DNA of 64,000 nucleotides from a virus. The DNA lies in IMG/VR virus record IMGVR_UViG_3300047445_000186, positions 1 to 64,000 of that record; one strand, 5' to 3'. The notes beneath the pieces are model-generated. The model did not search any database. It was not told the origin of the DNA and was given only the letters and a program-made list of their open reading frames with translations. Below, in pieces: positions 32,689-40,862 of the stretch (positions are counted from its first letter, which is position 1; every line of letters begins with the position of its first letter). A program made the position numbers and the translations under genes.

Positions 32689-34242
32689 ATGCTTTCCTTC
32701 ATTGATTTCCTGGCAGAAGCCCAGTTCAGCGACGACGATTTTGCTCGCGTTCTGAGCGTCTTCGAACGCCGTCTCCCAAAGCTCCTTGGCGCTAAGCTGT
32801 ACCGTTACGGTGGTAAAAACCACGTTGAAAAGGTCGGCTCCGCTTCCCGGATCGTGTACATTTTCAATGACCGCGCATTCGGTGTTCGCTTCAAGGGCGG
32901 TCACGTTATTGGCATCGACGTCTGGTCCTCGTTCAAGGGTGGTCCAAGCCACTTCATCGACGTGCACACGCTCGCCGCTTCTTCCCTGATTGCTTCGATC
33001 AGCAAGCTCGCTGCTCTGATCAAGAATCCAAAGGAAGGTACGCACGAAGTGAACGCGGTGAATGAATCCGTTCAGCTCGATGAGATGGCACGTCGCGTTG
33101 ACGACAGCGCTTTCTACAAGTTCATGGTCGCTGCGTACGGTGAAGACGGTGCACAGAAGGTTACTTGGGCTCAGATCAAGACTGTCGCTGACGACAATGA
33201 CGTTCTGATTCCACGCTACATCCGTGACCAGAAGATTGGCCGCGGTCTCTGGACCTCGAAGCCAGGTGCTGGTGGTTCTTCCGAAGGTGGTGACGCCGCT
33301 GCTCCAGAAGCTGCTCCAAAGGCCGCTAAGAAGGAACCAATCCTGTACATCAAGGTCACGGCTCAGGACCCTGACACGAAGCGCTTCATCCCTGCTGGTG
33401 AAGTGAAGCAAGCCCAAGCTCTGTACAAGCAGATCGCTTCTGGCATGGCTGATCACAAGCCTTCCGAAAAGGAAATGCGCGATCCAGACACTCTGTACGG
33501 TCACTTGTCGCAACTCGTCGACATGACTTGTAAGGGTACGCTCCGCTCGCTGCTGATCTACGGTGGTCCAGGTACCGGTAAGACGTACACGATTATGCAG
33601 ACGATCAAGCAAGCTGGCATGACGTCTGGTAAAGAGTACATCAAGATGTCGGGTAAGGCATCTCCACTGTCGATCTACCAAACACTGTTCATGTTCCGCG
33701 AAGGCGGTCTCGTTGTGTTCGACGACTTGGACTCGATGTGGGGTAATGAAGACGCAACGAACATCTTGAAGGGTGCTCTCGATACGTCACCAGTCCGCGA
33801 AATCACATGGGGTTCTTCGAGCACTGTGAACGTTTCGAAGATGGACAAGGAAGAGCGCGAGCAATTCAATCGTCAAGTGGACGACAAGCTCGAAACGAAC
33901 CCAGAGAAGGTCAAGCTGCCTAATCAGTTCGAATTCAAGGGCCGCGTTGTGTTCATCTCGAACCTGAAGAAGGACGAGTTCGACACCGCGATCATGTCGC
34001 GTTCCGCAAAGATCTGTATGGACCTGACTCCAGAGGAAATTCTGAAGCGCATGCGTTCCGTTCTGCCAGGTCTCGGTGGTGACGACGTTCCACTGAAGGA
34101 TAAGGAAGCTCTGCTTGATCACCTGATCAAGATGCACGGTAATGGCGAACTCGATGCTGTCACAATGCGTGAGTTCGTTAAGGGTCTGAACATCTTCCGC
34201 TCGGGTGCTCCGAACTGGAAGGACCTGATCCAGTATTCCTAA
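32689..34242 (+). CDS. Putative packaged AAA+ ATPase with CTS
   Basis: A 517-residue protein starting MLSFIDFLAEAQF, an almost exact CTS match with expected gp21 cleavage LAE|A after residue 10. A second L-D-E|M site occurs at 130-132. Two N-terminal domains (about 12-125 and 135-215) are followed by an Ala/Pro/Lys linker and an AAA+ module: Walker A GGPGTGKT (292-299), Walker B VVFDDLD (342-348), a sensor-like N425 in VFISN and a C-terminal lid. An ATPase delivered inside the capsid would be unusual; it may remodel a host complex at infection. It could instead act in the prohead. It has its own late promoter and terminator. Confidence 0.75.
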   Translation: MLSFIDFLAEAQFSDDDFARVLSVFERRLPKLLGAKLYRYGGKNHVEKVGSASRIVYIFNDRAFGVRFKGGHVIGIDVWSSFKGGPSHFIDVHTLAASSLIASISKLAALIKNPKEGTHEVNAVNESVQLDEMARRVDDSAFYKFMVAAYGEDGAQKVTWAQIKTVADDNDVLIPRYIRDQKIGRGLWTSKPGAGGSSEGGDAAAPEAAPKAAKKEPILYIKVTAQDPDTKRFIPAGEVKQAQALYKQIASGMADHKPSEKEMRDPDTLYGHLSQLVDMTCKGTLRSLLIYGGPGTGKTYTIMQTIKQAGMTSGKEYIKMSGKASPLSIYQTLFMFREGGLVVFDDLDSMWGNEDATNILKGALDTSPVREITWGSSSTVNVSKMDKEEREQFNRQVDDKLETNPEKVKLPNQFEFKGRVVFISNLKKDEFDTAIMSRSAKICMDLTPEEILKRMRSVLPGLGGDDVPLKDKEALLDHLIKMHGNGELDAVTMREFVKGLNIFRSGAPNWKDLIQYS

Positions 34243-34262
34243 TCCTTGATTTAAGGATTATG

Positions 34263-34294
34263 ATAGCCGATCCTTTATGGGTCGGCTATTTTTG
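34263..34294 (+). terminator. Rho-independent terminator
   Basis: ATAGCCGA-TCCTTTATGGG-TCGGCTAT is followed by TTTTG. Confidence 0.85.
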
Positions 34295-34312
34295 CATCTG
34301 CTCGCTCCGCTC

Positions 34313-34318
34313 TAAATA
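34313..34318 (+). promoter_or_regulatory. Late promoter core TAAATA
   Basis: GCTCTAAATAAGCG lies 25 bases upstream of the next CTS-bearing gene; the short leader holds the palindrome TCCGATCGGA. Confidence 0.7.
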
Positions 34319-34342
34319 AGCGTACATCCGATCGGAATCACC

Positions 34343-35371
34343 ATGAAACTCATCCAAGAAATTCAAACCATTGTTGAAGCCAAGGGCGTCAAAGACTCGC
34401 TCTCTGATACTCAACTGAAGTATGTTCTCCGTGGCGCAGCCACTGGTAGCCGTATCGAAGCTGATGGAAAGATCGTTTGGCCAGGCACTGCGTCGACAAT
34501 CTTCAATTCACGTGAAGCTAAAGAAAAGTATGCTCGTAAGGGTGATGCATTTGCCGAGAAGATGAAGACCGGCAAGTTCAACAAGGTCGTGATCAAGGAT
34601 TACCAAGCACGTGGCGCCGGCGGTCAATGGCTGACTGCTGAAACGTACGAACTGACGATCAACGAATCGTTCACGCTTGGCTCGAAGCAACACGCTGAAC
34701 TCGCAGCAGCTGCAAAGGGTCTGGACAAGATGACCGTTCGTCGCTTCAAGACGATCGTCAAGTACTCGACCATGAGCCAGCACGATTGCACTGAAATCAC
34801 CGACATGTTGAACACTGTCGACGCTGACAAGGTTCTGACGCGTCATGACATCGAGCAAATTGCAGCTTCAACGAACACTGATCTTGGCGAACTGCTTGAT
34901 CTTTCGAATCTGAATGAGGCGGAAGAGAAGAAGACAGCAAACCCAGAATTTGCCAAGGGTCTCGAAGCAGGTATGAAGGCGCTCAAGAAGCTTCGTCCCC
35001 AAGGCAAGATCATCCCAGGTTTCGTTCATAACATCGGCAGTGCGAGCCACGAACGTCATGATGCATCGTTCGAGTACGATTTCGAATATGACGGCAAAAC
35101 ATACGAAGCTGCGATCCGTGTAGATTACTCGAAGTCTGGTGGCGTCAGCCGCCCACCACAGTACCACTACTCGTACTACAGCTTCAAGGACAAGAACGAA
35201 AAGAACGCTCGTATGTTCAACCCACAAGCTGACTCCGGCCCGTTCATCACGGATCTGAGCGAGCTCGGCAAGGAACTGAACTCCTGGGAAAAGCACATTG
35301 CTGATGGCTTGATCGCTCAGAAGAAGCGTTGGGAAGCTGATCTCGAAAAGATGCGTCCAAAGAAGAAGTAA
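34343..35371 (+). CDS. Putative packaged internal protein with CTS, unknown function
   Basis: A 342-residue protein starting MKLIQEIQTIVEAKG, a CTS-like start with cleavage site IVE|A after residue 12. A second possible site, LNE|A, occurs near residue 193 between a helical N-terminal half and a C-terminal half with YEFDFEYDGKTYEAAI-like strands. No catalytic motif was recognised. It is the first gene of a late operon extending through gp54/gp48-like, the small ART-like pair, gp4 and the large ART gene. Confidence 0.65.
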   Translation: MKLIQEIQTIVEAKGVKDSLSDTQLKYVLRGAATGSRIEADGKIVWPGTASTIFNSREAKEKYARKGDAFAEKMKTGKFNKVVIKDYQARGAGGQWLTAETYELTINESFTLGSKQHAELAAAAKGLDKMTVRRFKTIVKYSTMSQHDCTEITDMLNTVDADKVLTRHDIEQIAASTNTDLGELLDLSNLNEAEEKKTANPEFAKGLEAGMKALKKLRPQGKIIPGFVHNIGSASHERHDASFEYDFEYDGKTYEAAIRVDYSKSGGVSRPPQYHYSYYSFKDKNEKNARMFNPQADSGPFITDLSELGKELNSWEKHIADGLIAQKKRWEADLEKMRPKKK

Positions 35372-36661
35372 ATGGCCGATATTTCGCAACTCCTGAGATC
35401 CTCAGGCATTGACGCTCAGCGCACTGCGACTGATCTGTTCGGTGCCGCTGTTGAGGACTTCGCGGCAAAGCCACTGAACGGCTTGCTGAACTCCGTCACT
35501 GGACGGAACGGCACGGCGGCTCAGGGGCGAAATGATCCAGGTACATGGTACGCAACATCGTACGCTGCCTCTTTGGCGAACTCGCAGTACCGTCCGAAGT
35601 TGAAGTTCATGTTCCGCGTGGAGTTCTTGTTCGAGCCAAAGGTGCTCGAGACATTCGGCCGCGCCGAATGGCAAAAGAACTTCACCTTCCTCGTGAAGAC
35701 TGTAGATCGTCCAAAGGTCGACTTCGAGTACGAGGACGTGAATCAGTACAACTTTAGAACGAAGGTCTTGAAGCAGATCAAGCACCGTGAACTGACGCTC
35801 TCATTCACTGACGACGTCGGCAATCACGTGTACGAGTTCTTCCGTTTCATGATGATGGTTCACTCACCAATTACCCGTCGCTCTGCTTACGCATCAAGTG
35901 ACATCTCGGCTGCGTACGCAACGTACACCGCTGGTTCGGGCATGGAGTTCACGAAGGGTCTCGGTCCTATCAATGACTTCGCGCACCGTGGTGCTGTTGA
36001 CACCGATCTTGGCAATGCGATCCGCGCAATCAAGATCACTCAGATCTTCATCAACCCTTCCGATACGCCGCCAAATGCAGCGAAGGAAGTGTCGTTCTTC
36101 TTCATCAATCCACGCGTAACCTCGTTCGACTTGGATGATGTGTCGCATGAAGCATCTGATCCGAATCTGTTCACGATGCAGTTCGATTATGACTTCATGG
36201 TCATGAGCAAGCAAGAACTCTTGAAGCCACTGAGCGCTGACAAGTCTCTCCCACCAGTTGGCACTGCTCCAGGTGAAGCTGCTCCTACACCAGGTTCTGG
36301 CACTAGCACTGGGTACGGTTCTGGCGCAATGGATCCGTACATTGGAATGCTCGCTGGTATTGGTGGCCGTGCTGTACAGAAGATCACCTCAGATACCGTT
36401 GGCAAAGCTCTGCGAACCATTCCTGGTCTCGGTTCTGTCGCTGACAACATCGGTGGTATCACGCAAGGTATTGCGCGTGACCAGCTTGCAGGGATCGGTC
36501 AAACTGTGAACCAAGCGTTCGCTCGACCAGGTCGCGACATCGTGACTGATTTGTCGACTGCTGGCCGTGATGCAGCGTCGTACATCACTTCTATTGGTTC
36601 AGGTGGATTCGGCTCAGGCCAACCATCCGTGAACGTAACTGATCTTGGCGGATATCTCTAA
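35372..36661 (+). CDS. Baseplate tube initiator/cap protein (gp54/gp48-like)
   Basis: A 429-residue protein. Residues about 70-290 have the tail-tube-related fold of T4 gp54 and gp48: KFMFRVEFLF, FTFLVKTVDRPKVDFEYE, then LTLSFTDDVGNHVYEFFR and TMQFDYDFMVM. The C-terminal about 130 residues are glycine-rich, which suggests extension into the tube, as in gp48. In T4 these two proteins sit on the hub and start tube polymerisation. I cannot choose between gp54 and gp48 by eye. Confidence 0.65.
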   Translation: MADISQLLRSSGIDAQRTATDLFGAAVEDFAAKPLNGLLNSVTGRNGTAAQGRNDPGTWYATSYAASLANSQYRPKLKFMFRVEFLFEPKVLETFGRAEWQKNFTFLVKTVDRPKVDFEYEDVNQYNFRTKVLKQIKHRELTLSFTDDVGNHVYEFFRFMMMVHSPITRRSAYASSDISAAYATYTAGSGMEFTKGLGPINDFAHRGAVDTDLGNAIRAIKITQIFINPSDTPPNAAKEVSFFFINPRVTSFDLDDVSHEASDPNLFTMQFDYDFMVMSKQELLKPLSADKSLPPVGTAPGEAAPTPGSGTSTGYGSGAMDPYIGMLAGIGGRAVQKITSDTVGKALRTIPGLGSVADNIGGITQGIARDQLAGIGQTVNQAFARPGRDIVTDLSTAGRDAASYITSIGSGGFGSGQPSVNVTDLGGYL

Positions 36662-37146
36662 TGCTTCTCACTGAACTCCTGGCCTATCATGGCACTGGTA
36701 AGAAACCAACAACGAAGCTGAAGCCGCCTATCTTCGTGACAACTCAACGTGAAGGCGCTGAGTGGTATGCTGCTGAGCGCGGGAACGGCGAGAATGGTGT
36801 TATCCTCGTTGGCGATCTTCAAGTGAAGAAGCCGTTCGATCTGCGTAGGTTCGATGGGTACGAGAAATACCTAGAGTTGGCTAAGTCTGCGGGGATCGAG
36901 TTCGAGGGCATGGATGTCCATAACGAGCAGTTCTTCTGCAAGGAAATTCAAGATCACTCGCCATACGATGGCACGAACTCCTCTGACCTCGTGTACATTC
37001 CGAAGTTTCAAGCGGCACTGAAGGCCGCTGGATATGATTCATTGCACATGAGTGACGTGCTCACGAATGATGAGATCGACACGTACGTGATCTTTGATCC
37101 ATCACTGTTCAAGATTAAGCGCGCTGAGAAGCATCTGTACTACTAA
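36661..37146 (+). CDS. Small ART-PolyVal-like protein, copy 1
   Basis: A 161-residue protein beginning MLLTELLAYHGTGKK. Features fit small phage ADP-ribosyltransferases of the PolyVal/Tse2-like kind: YHGT (9-12), IFVTT then AEWYA (33-37), VKKPFDL, KAAGYDSLHM (121-130), and the C-terminal EIDTYVIFDPSLFKIK. The MLLTEL start may be a short CTS. It shares the layout and many residues with the next gene (tandem duplication). Proposed role: injected toxin-like modifier; the target is unknown. Confidence 0.55.
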   Translation: MLLTELLAYHGTGKKPTTKLKPPIFVTTQREGAEWYAAERGNGENGVILVGDLQVKKPFDLRRFDGYEKYLELAKSAGIEFEGMDVHNEQFFCKEIQDHSPYDGTNSSDLVYIPKFQAALKAAGYDSLHMSDVLTNDEIDTYVIFDPSLFKIKRAEKHLYY

Positions 37147-37153
37147 GAACGCA

Positions 37154-37642
37154 ATGCTTCTCTCTGAAATCACCGTCTATCACGGCTCTGAAGCTGCTCC
37201 TAAGGGGAAGTTCAAGATGCCTCTGTTCTTGACACCAAACAAGAATGGTGCTTCGTGGTATGCTCGCGAGCATGCTGGCGCCGGCAGAACTGGTGTCCTC
37301 GTGACTGGTGAGCTGAACGTGAAGAAGCCGCTTGAGGCTTATGGATACGGTCTGTGGAAGAAGATGCTTGACGTCGCTCAGTACGCAGGCATTCGTTTCA
37401 AGAACGATCCGTACTTCCAGTGCGATGAGATCAGCGACGCTGGACACTCTGGTTCGAACATCGGTGATCTCGTCTATCTTCCGAAGTTCCAGCAAGAGCT
37501 GAAGAGACAGGGATACGACTCAGTGCACATGAGTGACGAGCTAGTCGGTAGCTCGATCGAAGTGTACGTGATCTTCAAACCATCACAATTCAAAATCACC
37601 AGCATCGGCGATCCAATTTCGACCGATGACGCTTGGAAATAA
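37154..37642 (+). CDS. Small ART-PolyVal-like protein, copy 2
   Basis: A 162-residue paralogue of the preceding gene: MLLSEITVYHGS, PLFLT, ASWYA, VKKPLE, RQGYDSVHMSDEL and EVYVIFKPSQFKI in the same order. The start is the ATG 7 bases after the previous stop; a longer in-frame version would overlap the neighbour. The copies have diverged to roughly 40 percent identity by eye, so the duplication is old and both are probably functional. The N-terminus again has the M-L-L-x-E pattern. Confidence 0.55.
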   Translation: MLLSEITVYHGSEAAPKGKFKMPLFLTPNKNGASWYAREHAGAGRTGVLVTGELNVKKPLEAYGYGLWKKMLDVAQYAGIRFKNDPYFQCDEISDAGHSGSNIGDLVYLPKFQQELKRQGYDSVHMSDELVGSSIEVYVIFKPSQFKITSIGDPISTDDAWK

Positions 37643-37643
37643 T

Positions 37644-38087
37644 ATGGCAGCATCACGTGGCACAATGAAGGGTCGGTTCATTCCGAAGAACCCACAGAAA
37701 TACCTTGGGAACTCCGATCGAATCATCGGTCGCTCGAGCTGGGAATTCCGCCTGTTCCAATGGTGTGACAGCACTCCAGCAGTTCTGCAATGGGCTAGTG
37801 AAGAGTTCTCCGTTCCGTACCTGTCGCCAATTGACAACAAGGTTCATCAGTACTACCCTGACGCGCTCGTTGTTTACCGTGACAAGTTCGGGAACATCAA
37901 GAAAGAAATCGTTGAAGTGAAGCCGTACAAAGAGACGGTCAGAACTCCAAAGTCAACTGAACGGGATCTGATCGCTCTTGCAATCAATGAAGCTAAGTGG
38001 AAAGCCGCTGTGCGTTTCGCTGAGCAGCAAGGCATGACGTTCCGAATCATCACTGAAAAGACAATGTTCAAGCAGGCTGGCAAATGA
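37644..38087 (+). CDS. gp4: Head completion protein gp4
   Basis: A 147-residue protein matching T4 gp4 (150 residues), which finishes the filled head before tail joining. It has a TnsA/PD-(D/E)XK-like nuclease fold: E34 (SSWEFRLFQWCD), D73 in YYPDALVVY, and E91-V-K93 in VEVKPYKE. The second ATG (after GAAATAAT) is preferred because it removes overlap with the preceding gene. It is overlap-coupled to the large ART gene. Confidence 0.85.
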   Translation: MAASRGTMKGRFIPKNPQKYLGNSDRIIGRSSWEFRLFQWCDSTPAVLQWASEEFSVPYLSPIDNKVHQYYPDALVVYRDKFGNIKKEIVEVKPYKETVRTPKSTERDLIALAINEAKWKAAVRFAEQQGMTFRIITEKTMFKQAGK

Positions 38088-39241
38088 AACAGACCTTTAA
38101 ACAATTCAACGAATCGACTGAGCTGAACACCATTCATGTCCGCCCACTGAAGTCGGTCGAGCTTCATCGTGCAAAGGAAGCCGTTCAAGCCGCCTTGCTC
38201 GGTCACCAGCTCGCAAAAGAAAAGAAGCCAACACTCGATCAGATCAAGGCTGTTCATGATCAGCTCGCGAAGTTCAAGCTCCCGTTCGTGCAGGCGATCG
38301 TGAAGGAGCTTGATGAGGTGTTCGAGAAGTACCGCGCAATGATGAACGCTGGCACAAAGCTGTTCAGCCACGGCGCCGCAGTCGGCTCGTTGAACAAGGC
38401 GATGAAGGCCGCGTTCCTGTCAGGCGACAAGGCGAAGTTCAAGGAACTGAAGGCTCAGGCAGACTCCAAGATTGCAGACCTGGACCACCACGTGGACGCC
38501 GAGGCCACCGCGCATCGCAAGGTGAAGAACTCCTTTACGGCTGAAGCAAGCATCTTCGGCACCACCCGGCTCCTGTCAACGGTCGGGGATCATGAGTACG
38601 ACAAGCTGAAGGCTCTGGACTTCAGCCAGCCGCTGTACACAGGCCTCGATTTCCCGACGAAGCAAGCACATGACTTCCATTACGTCCTGTACTTCCTGAC
38701 GAATCTCACTAACTCTCCGAAGCCGATCCGGATGACGAGCGCGAATGAGTTCAGAACGCACACTCGTGTGAAGTACGCGAATGATGGTAAGCTCGAGAAG
38801 CTCTTGAAGATCACGGATGATTACCTGCACTCGAACGACAAGACACTGATCCCGCAGATCATGGCGCTTGTGAACGACATTCCTTCGATCAAGTCAGCGA
38901 ACGACTCAGCCAAGAAGAAGATCAAGACGGTTTATCGAGGGATCGGGATTGGTGAAGATGATGAGGGAGATCCGTCTCGCGATCAGATTATCGCCCAAGA
39001 CCGCGAGAGTAAATACGTTGCAACGTCTGATTCACGGCACGCCGCAAAGAACTTCGCATTGCAGAAGGGTCACTTAGAAGACAGTGAAGAGCGCCGTTCC
39101 GCTCTCGGATACATCATCGAGTACCGAGTAACTCCAGATGCGATCCTGTTCGACACGAAGGTGATCGACACCGTGTACAACGAGTCAGAAATTTTGATTG
39201 ACGCCACGAAGGCGGAAGTCGTAGAAATCAAGGAAGTATAA
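38084..39241 (+). CDS. Putative packaged Arg-type mono-ADP-ribosyltransferase with CTS
   Basis: A 385-residue protein starting MKQTFKQFNESTEL, with a CTS-like FKQF core and an F-N-E|S site after residue 10. A helical region (about 20-160) precedes a C-terminal ART domain with the full R-S-E set: TVYRG (R285), YVATSDS (STS-like, 311-317) with a following AAKNFA helix, and the ExE pair E367-S-E369 in YNESEILID. This is the arrangement of arginine-specific toxins and of T4 Alt/ModA/ModB. T4 Alt is packaged, injected and modifies host RNA polymerase; the same mode of delivery is inferred here, the target is not known. Confidence 0.75.
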   Translation: MKQTFKQFNESTELNTIHVRPLKSVELHRAKEAVQAALLGHQLAKEKKPTLDQIKAVHDQLAKFKLPFVQAIVKELDEVFEKYRAMMNAGTKLFSHGAAVGSLNKAMKAAFLSGDKAKFKELKAQADSKIADLDHHVDAEATAHRKVKNSFTAEASIFGTTRLLSTVGDHEYDKLKALDFSQPLYTGLDFPTKQAHDFHYVLYFLTNLTNSPKPIRMTSANEFRTHTRVKYANDGKLEKLLKITDDYLHSNDKTLIPQIMALVNDIPSIKSANDSAKKKIKTVYRGIGIGEDDEGDPSRDQIIAQDRESKYVATSDSRHAAKNFALQKGHLEDSEERRSALGYIIEYRVTPDAILFDTKVIDTVYNESEILIDATKAEVVEIKEV

Positions 39242-39760
39242 ATGTCAGCAGATCATAAAGCGTTCGACCTGCGGTTGAACAACGGCGGATACGGCGAAAA
39301 GGTTGACGTGAACACCAGCTTCTCTGGTGACGAGTTCACGCTCCGTCTTGGTGGTGTTCTGACCGAGGTGAAGTACAAGATCCCTCCTAATCTGACAACA
39401 GGTTGGGATCTTGTGATGCAGAGCTCGAAAGAGATCAAGACGGTTCTGGAACCGATCTTCCACGCCCATGGGATGAAGACCTATGAGAAGGCGCAGCAAT
39501 CGTTTGAGAAGCGACTGTACAAAGATCCTCCAACGAACGTTGATCTGAAGAAAGAACTTGCTAATGAACTCGGCGAGCTGATTGATCACTTTGAAACACT
39601 GGTGAAGTCTCATCTGCTTGAGTTCGCCACTAAGTACGTGAAGTACGAGATCGACTACCGTAAGTCGATCGTTCAAGATGCTCGTGATCAGGTTGCTCAC
39701 ATTGTGAAGGATCCGAGCGAGTTCAAGACAGAAGAAGAGCCAGAAGATGCAAGCACCTAA
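39242..39760 (+). CDS. Hypothetical late protein
   Basis: A 172-residue protein (MSADHKAFDLRLNNGGYGEK...) with an N-terminal beta region and a long helical C-terminal half. It starts directly after the ART gene and overlaps the small terminase gene by 14 bases. No similarity recognised; possibly virion or packaging related by position. Confidence 0.6.
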   Translation: MSADHKAFDLRLNNGGYGEKVDVNTSFSGDEFTLRLGGVLTEVKYKIPPNLTTGWDLVMQSSKEIKTVLEPIFHAHGMKTYEKAQQSFEKRLYKDPPTNVDLKKELANELGELIDHFETLVKSHLLEFATKYVKYEIDYRKSIVQDARDQVAHIVKDPSEFKTEEEPEDAST

Positions 39761-40217
39761 GCCAACAGTGAACATGGTCAATCCGTTGGATGACCTGTTC
39801 GACATCGATCCAGATGATCGTGACAATGAGCTCACCGAGTACCAGCAAGCCTCTGAAGGCGAAATTGCTGCGCTCGCTGCTCCGACCGAACCTGCTGAGA
39901 AGGACGAAGACGACATTGAGACCGACAAGCGTTTCGATGCCGTGTACGACGAAGCGATCGGCACGTTCAAGAATCAGATGGCGTACACCGAAATCATTGA
40001 GCCGCGTTATGCAGCTCGGAATGCTGAAGTCGCTTCGACGTTCCTGAATCTCGCTCTGCAAGCTGCAACAGCGAAGGCACGCGTGAAGACTGATCGTAAG
40101 CGTGTTGGCCAGTTCATTCCAGGCATGGGGAACAAGGTCACGAACAACACGATCGTTGCGACCCGCGAAGAGATCATGCGAATGATTTCCGTAGACGCAG
40201 ACACGAAGCCGCTCTAA
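39747..40217 (+). CDS. gp16: Terminase small subunit gp16
   Basis: A 156-residue protein in the gp16 position upstream of gp17, with the expected layout: an acidic, disordered N-terminus (residues 10-60), a central helical oligomerisation region (VYDEAIGTFKNQM... AARNAEVASTFLNLALQAAT) and a basic C-terminal tail. T4 gp16 (164 residues) recognises the DNA and activates gp17. The call relies on position, length and pattern. Confidence 0.7.
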   Translation: MQAPKPTVNMVNPLDDLFDIDPDDRDNELTEYQQASEGEIAALAAPTEPAEKDEDDIETDKRFDAVYDEAIGTFKNQMAYTEIIEPRYAARNAEVASTFLNLALQAATAKARVKTDRKRVGQFIPGMGNKVTNNTIVATREEIMRMISVDADTKPL

Positions 40218-40220
40218 ATA
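40215..40220 (+). promoter_or_regulatory. Late promoter core TAAATA
   Basis: GCTCTAAATACAGC overlaps the gp16 stop and lies 23 bases upstream of the next gene. Confidence 0.7.
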
Positions 40221-40242
40221 CAGCTGCACAACAGAGATTATC

Positions 40243-40449
40243 ATGCGTAAACTGATTGAAGACAAAGAAACGATTTCCGTTCCTACACTGAAGCCACGTG
40301 ATCCTAATCAGCAAATTCTTGCGAACAAGAAGAATGCTGGCGGTCCTATGCGTGACAAGAAGAAGGAAATGAAGCGCGGCAAGGAAAAGTTCAAGGGCTC
40401 TTTCAAGCAGTTCATGGAAGCGCTTGACGCAGCTGAGCAGGCTGAATAA
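40243..40449 (+). CDS. Small basic protein with C-terminal CTS-like motif
   Basis: A 68-residue protein. The middle is strongly basic (KKNAGGPMRDKKKEMKRGK, residues 30-48), as in small phage head-associated proteins. The last 16 residues, SFKQFMEALDAAEQAE, closely resemble the CTS of the packaged proteins (compare SFKQFLAEKA) but lie at the C-terminus. It could bind DNA or act in head assembly. Function inferred only. Confidence 0.6.
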   Translation: MRKLIEDKETISVPTLKPRDPNQQILANKKNAGGPMRDKKKEMKRGKEKFKGSFKQFMEALDAAEQAE

Positions 40450-40853
40450 TGGCCGGGAATCCTTTCGATTTCGCAAAGCCGATCATCAAGTTCAAGAAGC
40501 TTGACGACGACGGTAAGGGCAAAGAGAACAAGCCGTACACGCACGACGAAGTGATGGCGGCTCTGGCTGTCCTGCACAAGATGATTCACGCCCAAGCGGA
40601 ACACTACGGTGGCTCGCATGGTAAGCTCCTCCAAGCAGGTGTCGTAGAAGGTTCACTCCTTCAGCAAGTATCGTCTGCTGAGTTCATCGTTGAAAGCGGT
40701 GACGAGCTCGAGGACAAGCTCCAAGAGATGTACAAAGCTGCAAATAATCTGCTCCGCCGCATTGCCGGACTGGAAGATCGTGGTGCAATTCAGATGCTCG
40801 TTAAGTTGATCAATTCGATCACGAACGCAGTACAACTGGCACAAAAGACCTAA
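40449..40853 (+). CDS. Hypothetical late protein
   Basis: A 134-residue helical protein (MAGNPFDFAKPIIKFKKLDD...) overlapping the preceding stop by one base. Located between gp16 and gp17. Not recognised. Confidence 0.6.
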   Translation: MAGNPFDFAKPIIKFKKLDDDGKGKENKPYTHDEVMAALAVLHKMIHAQAEHYGGSHGKLLQAGVVEGSLLQQVSSAEFIVESGDELEDKLQEMYKAANNLLRRIAGLEDRGAIQMLVKLINSITNAVQLAQKT

Positions 40854-40862
40854 CAGCAGGCG

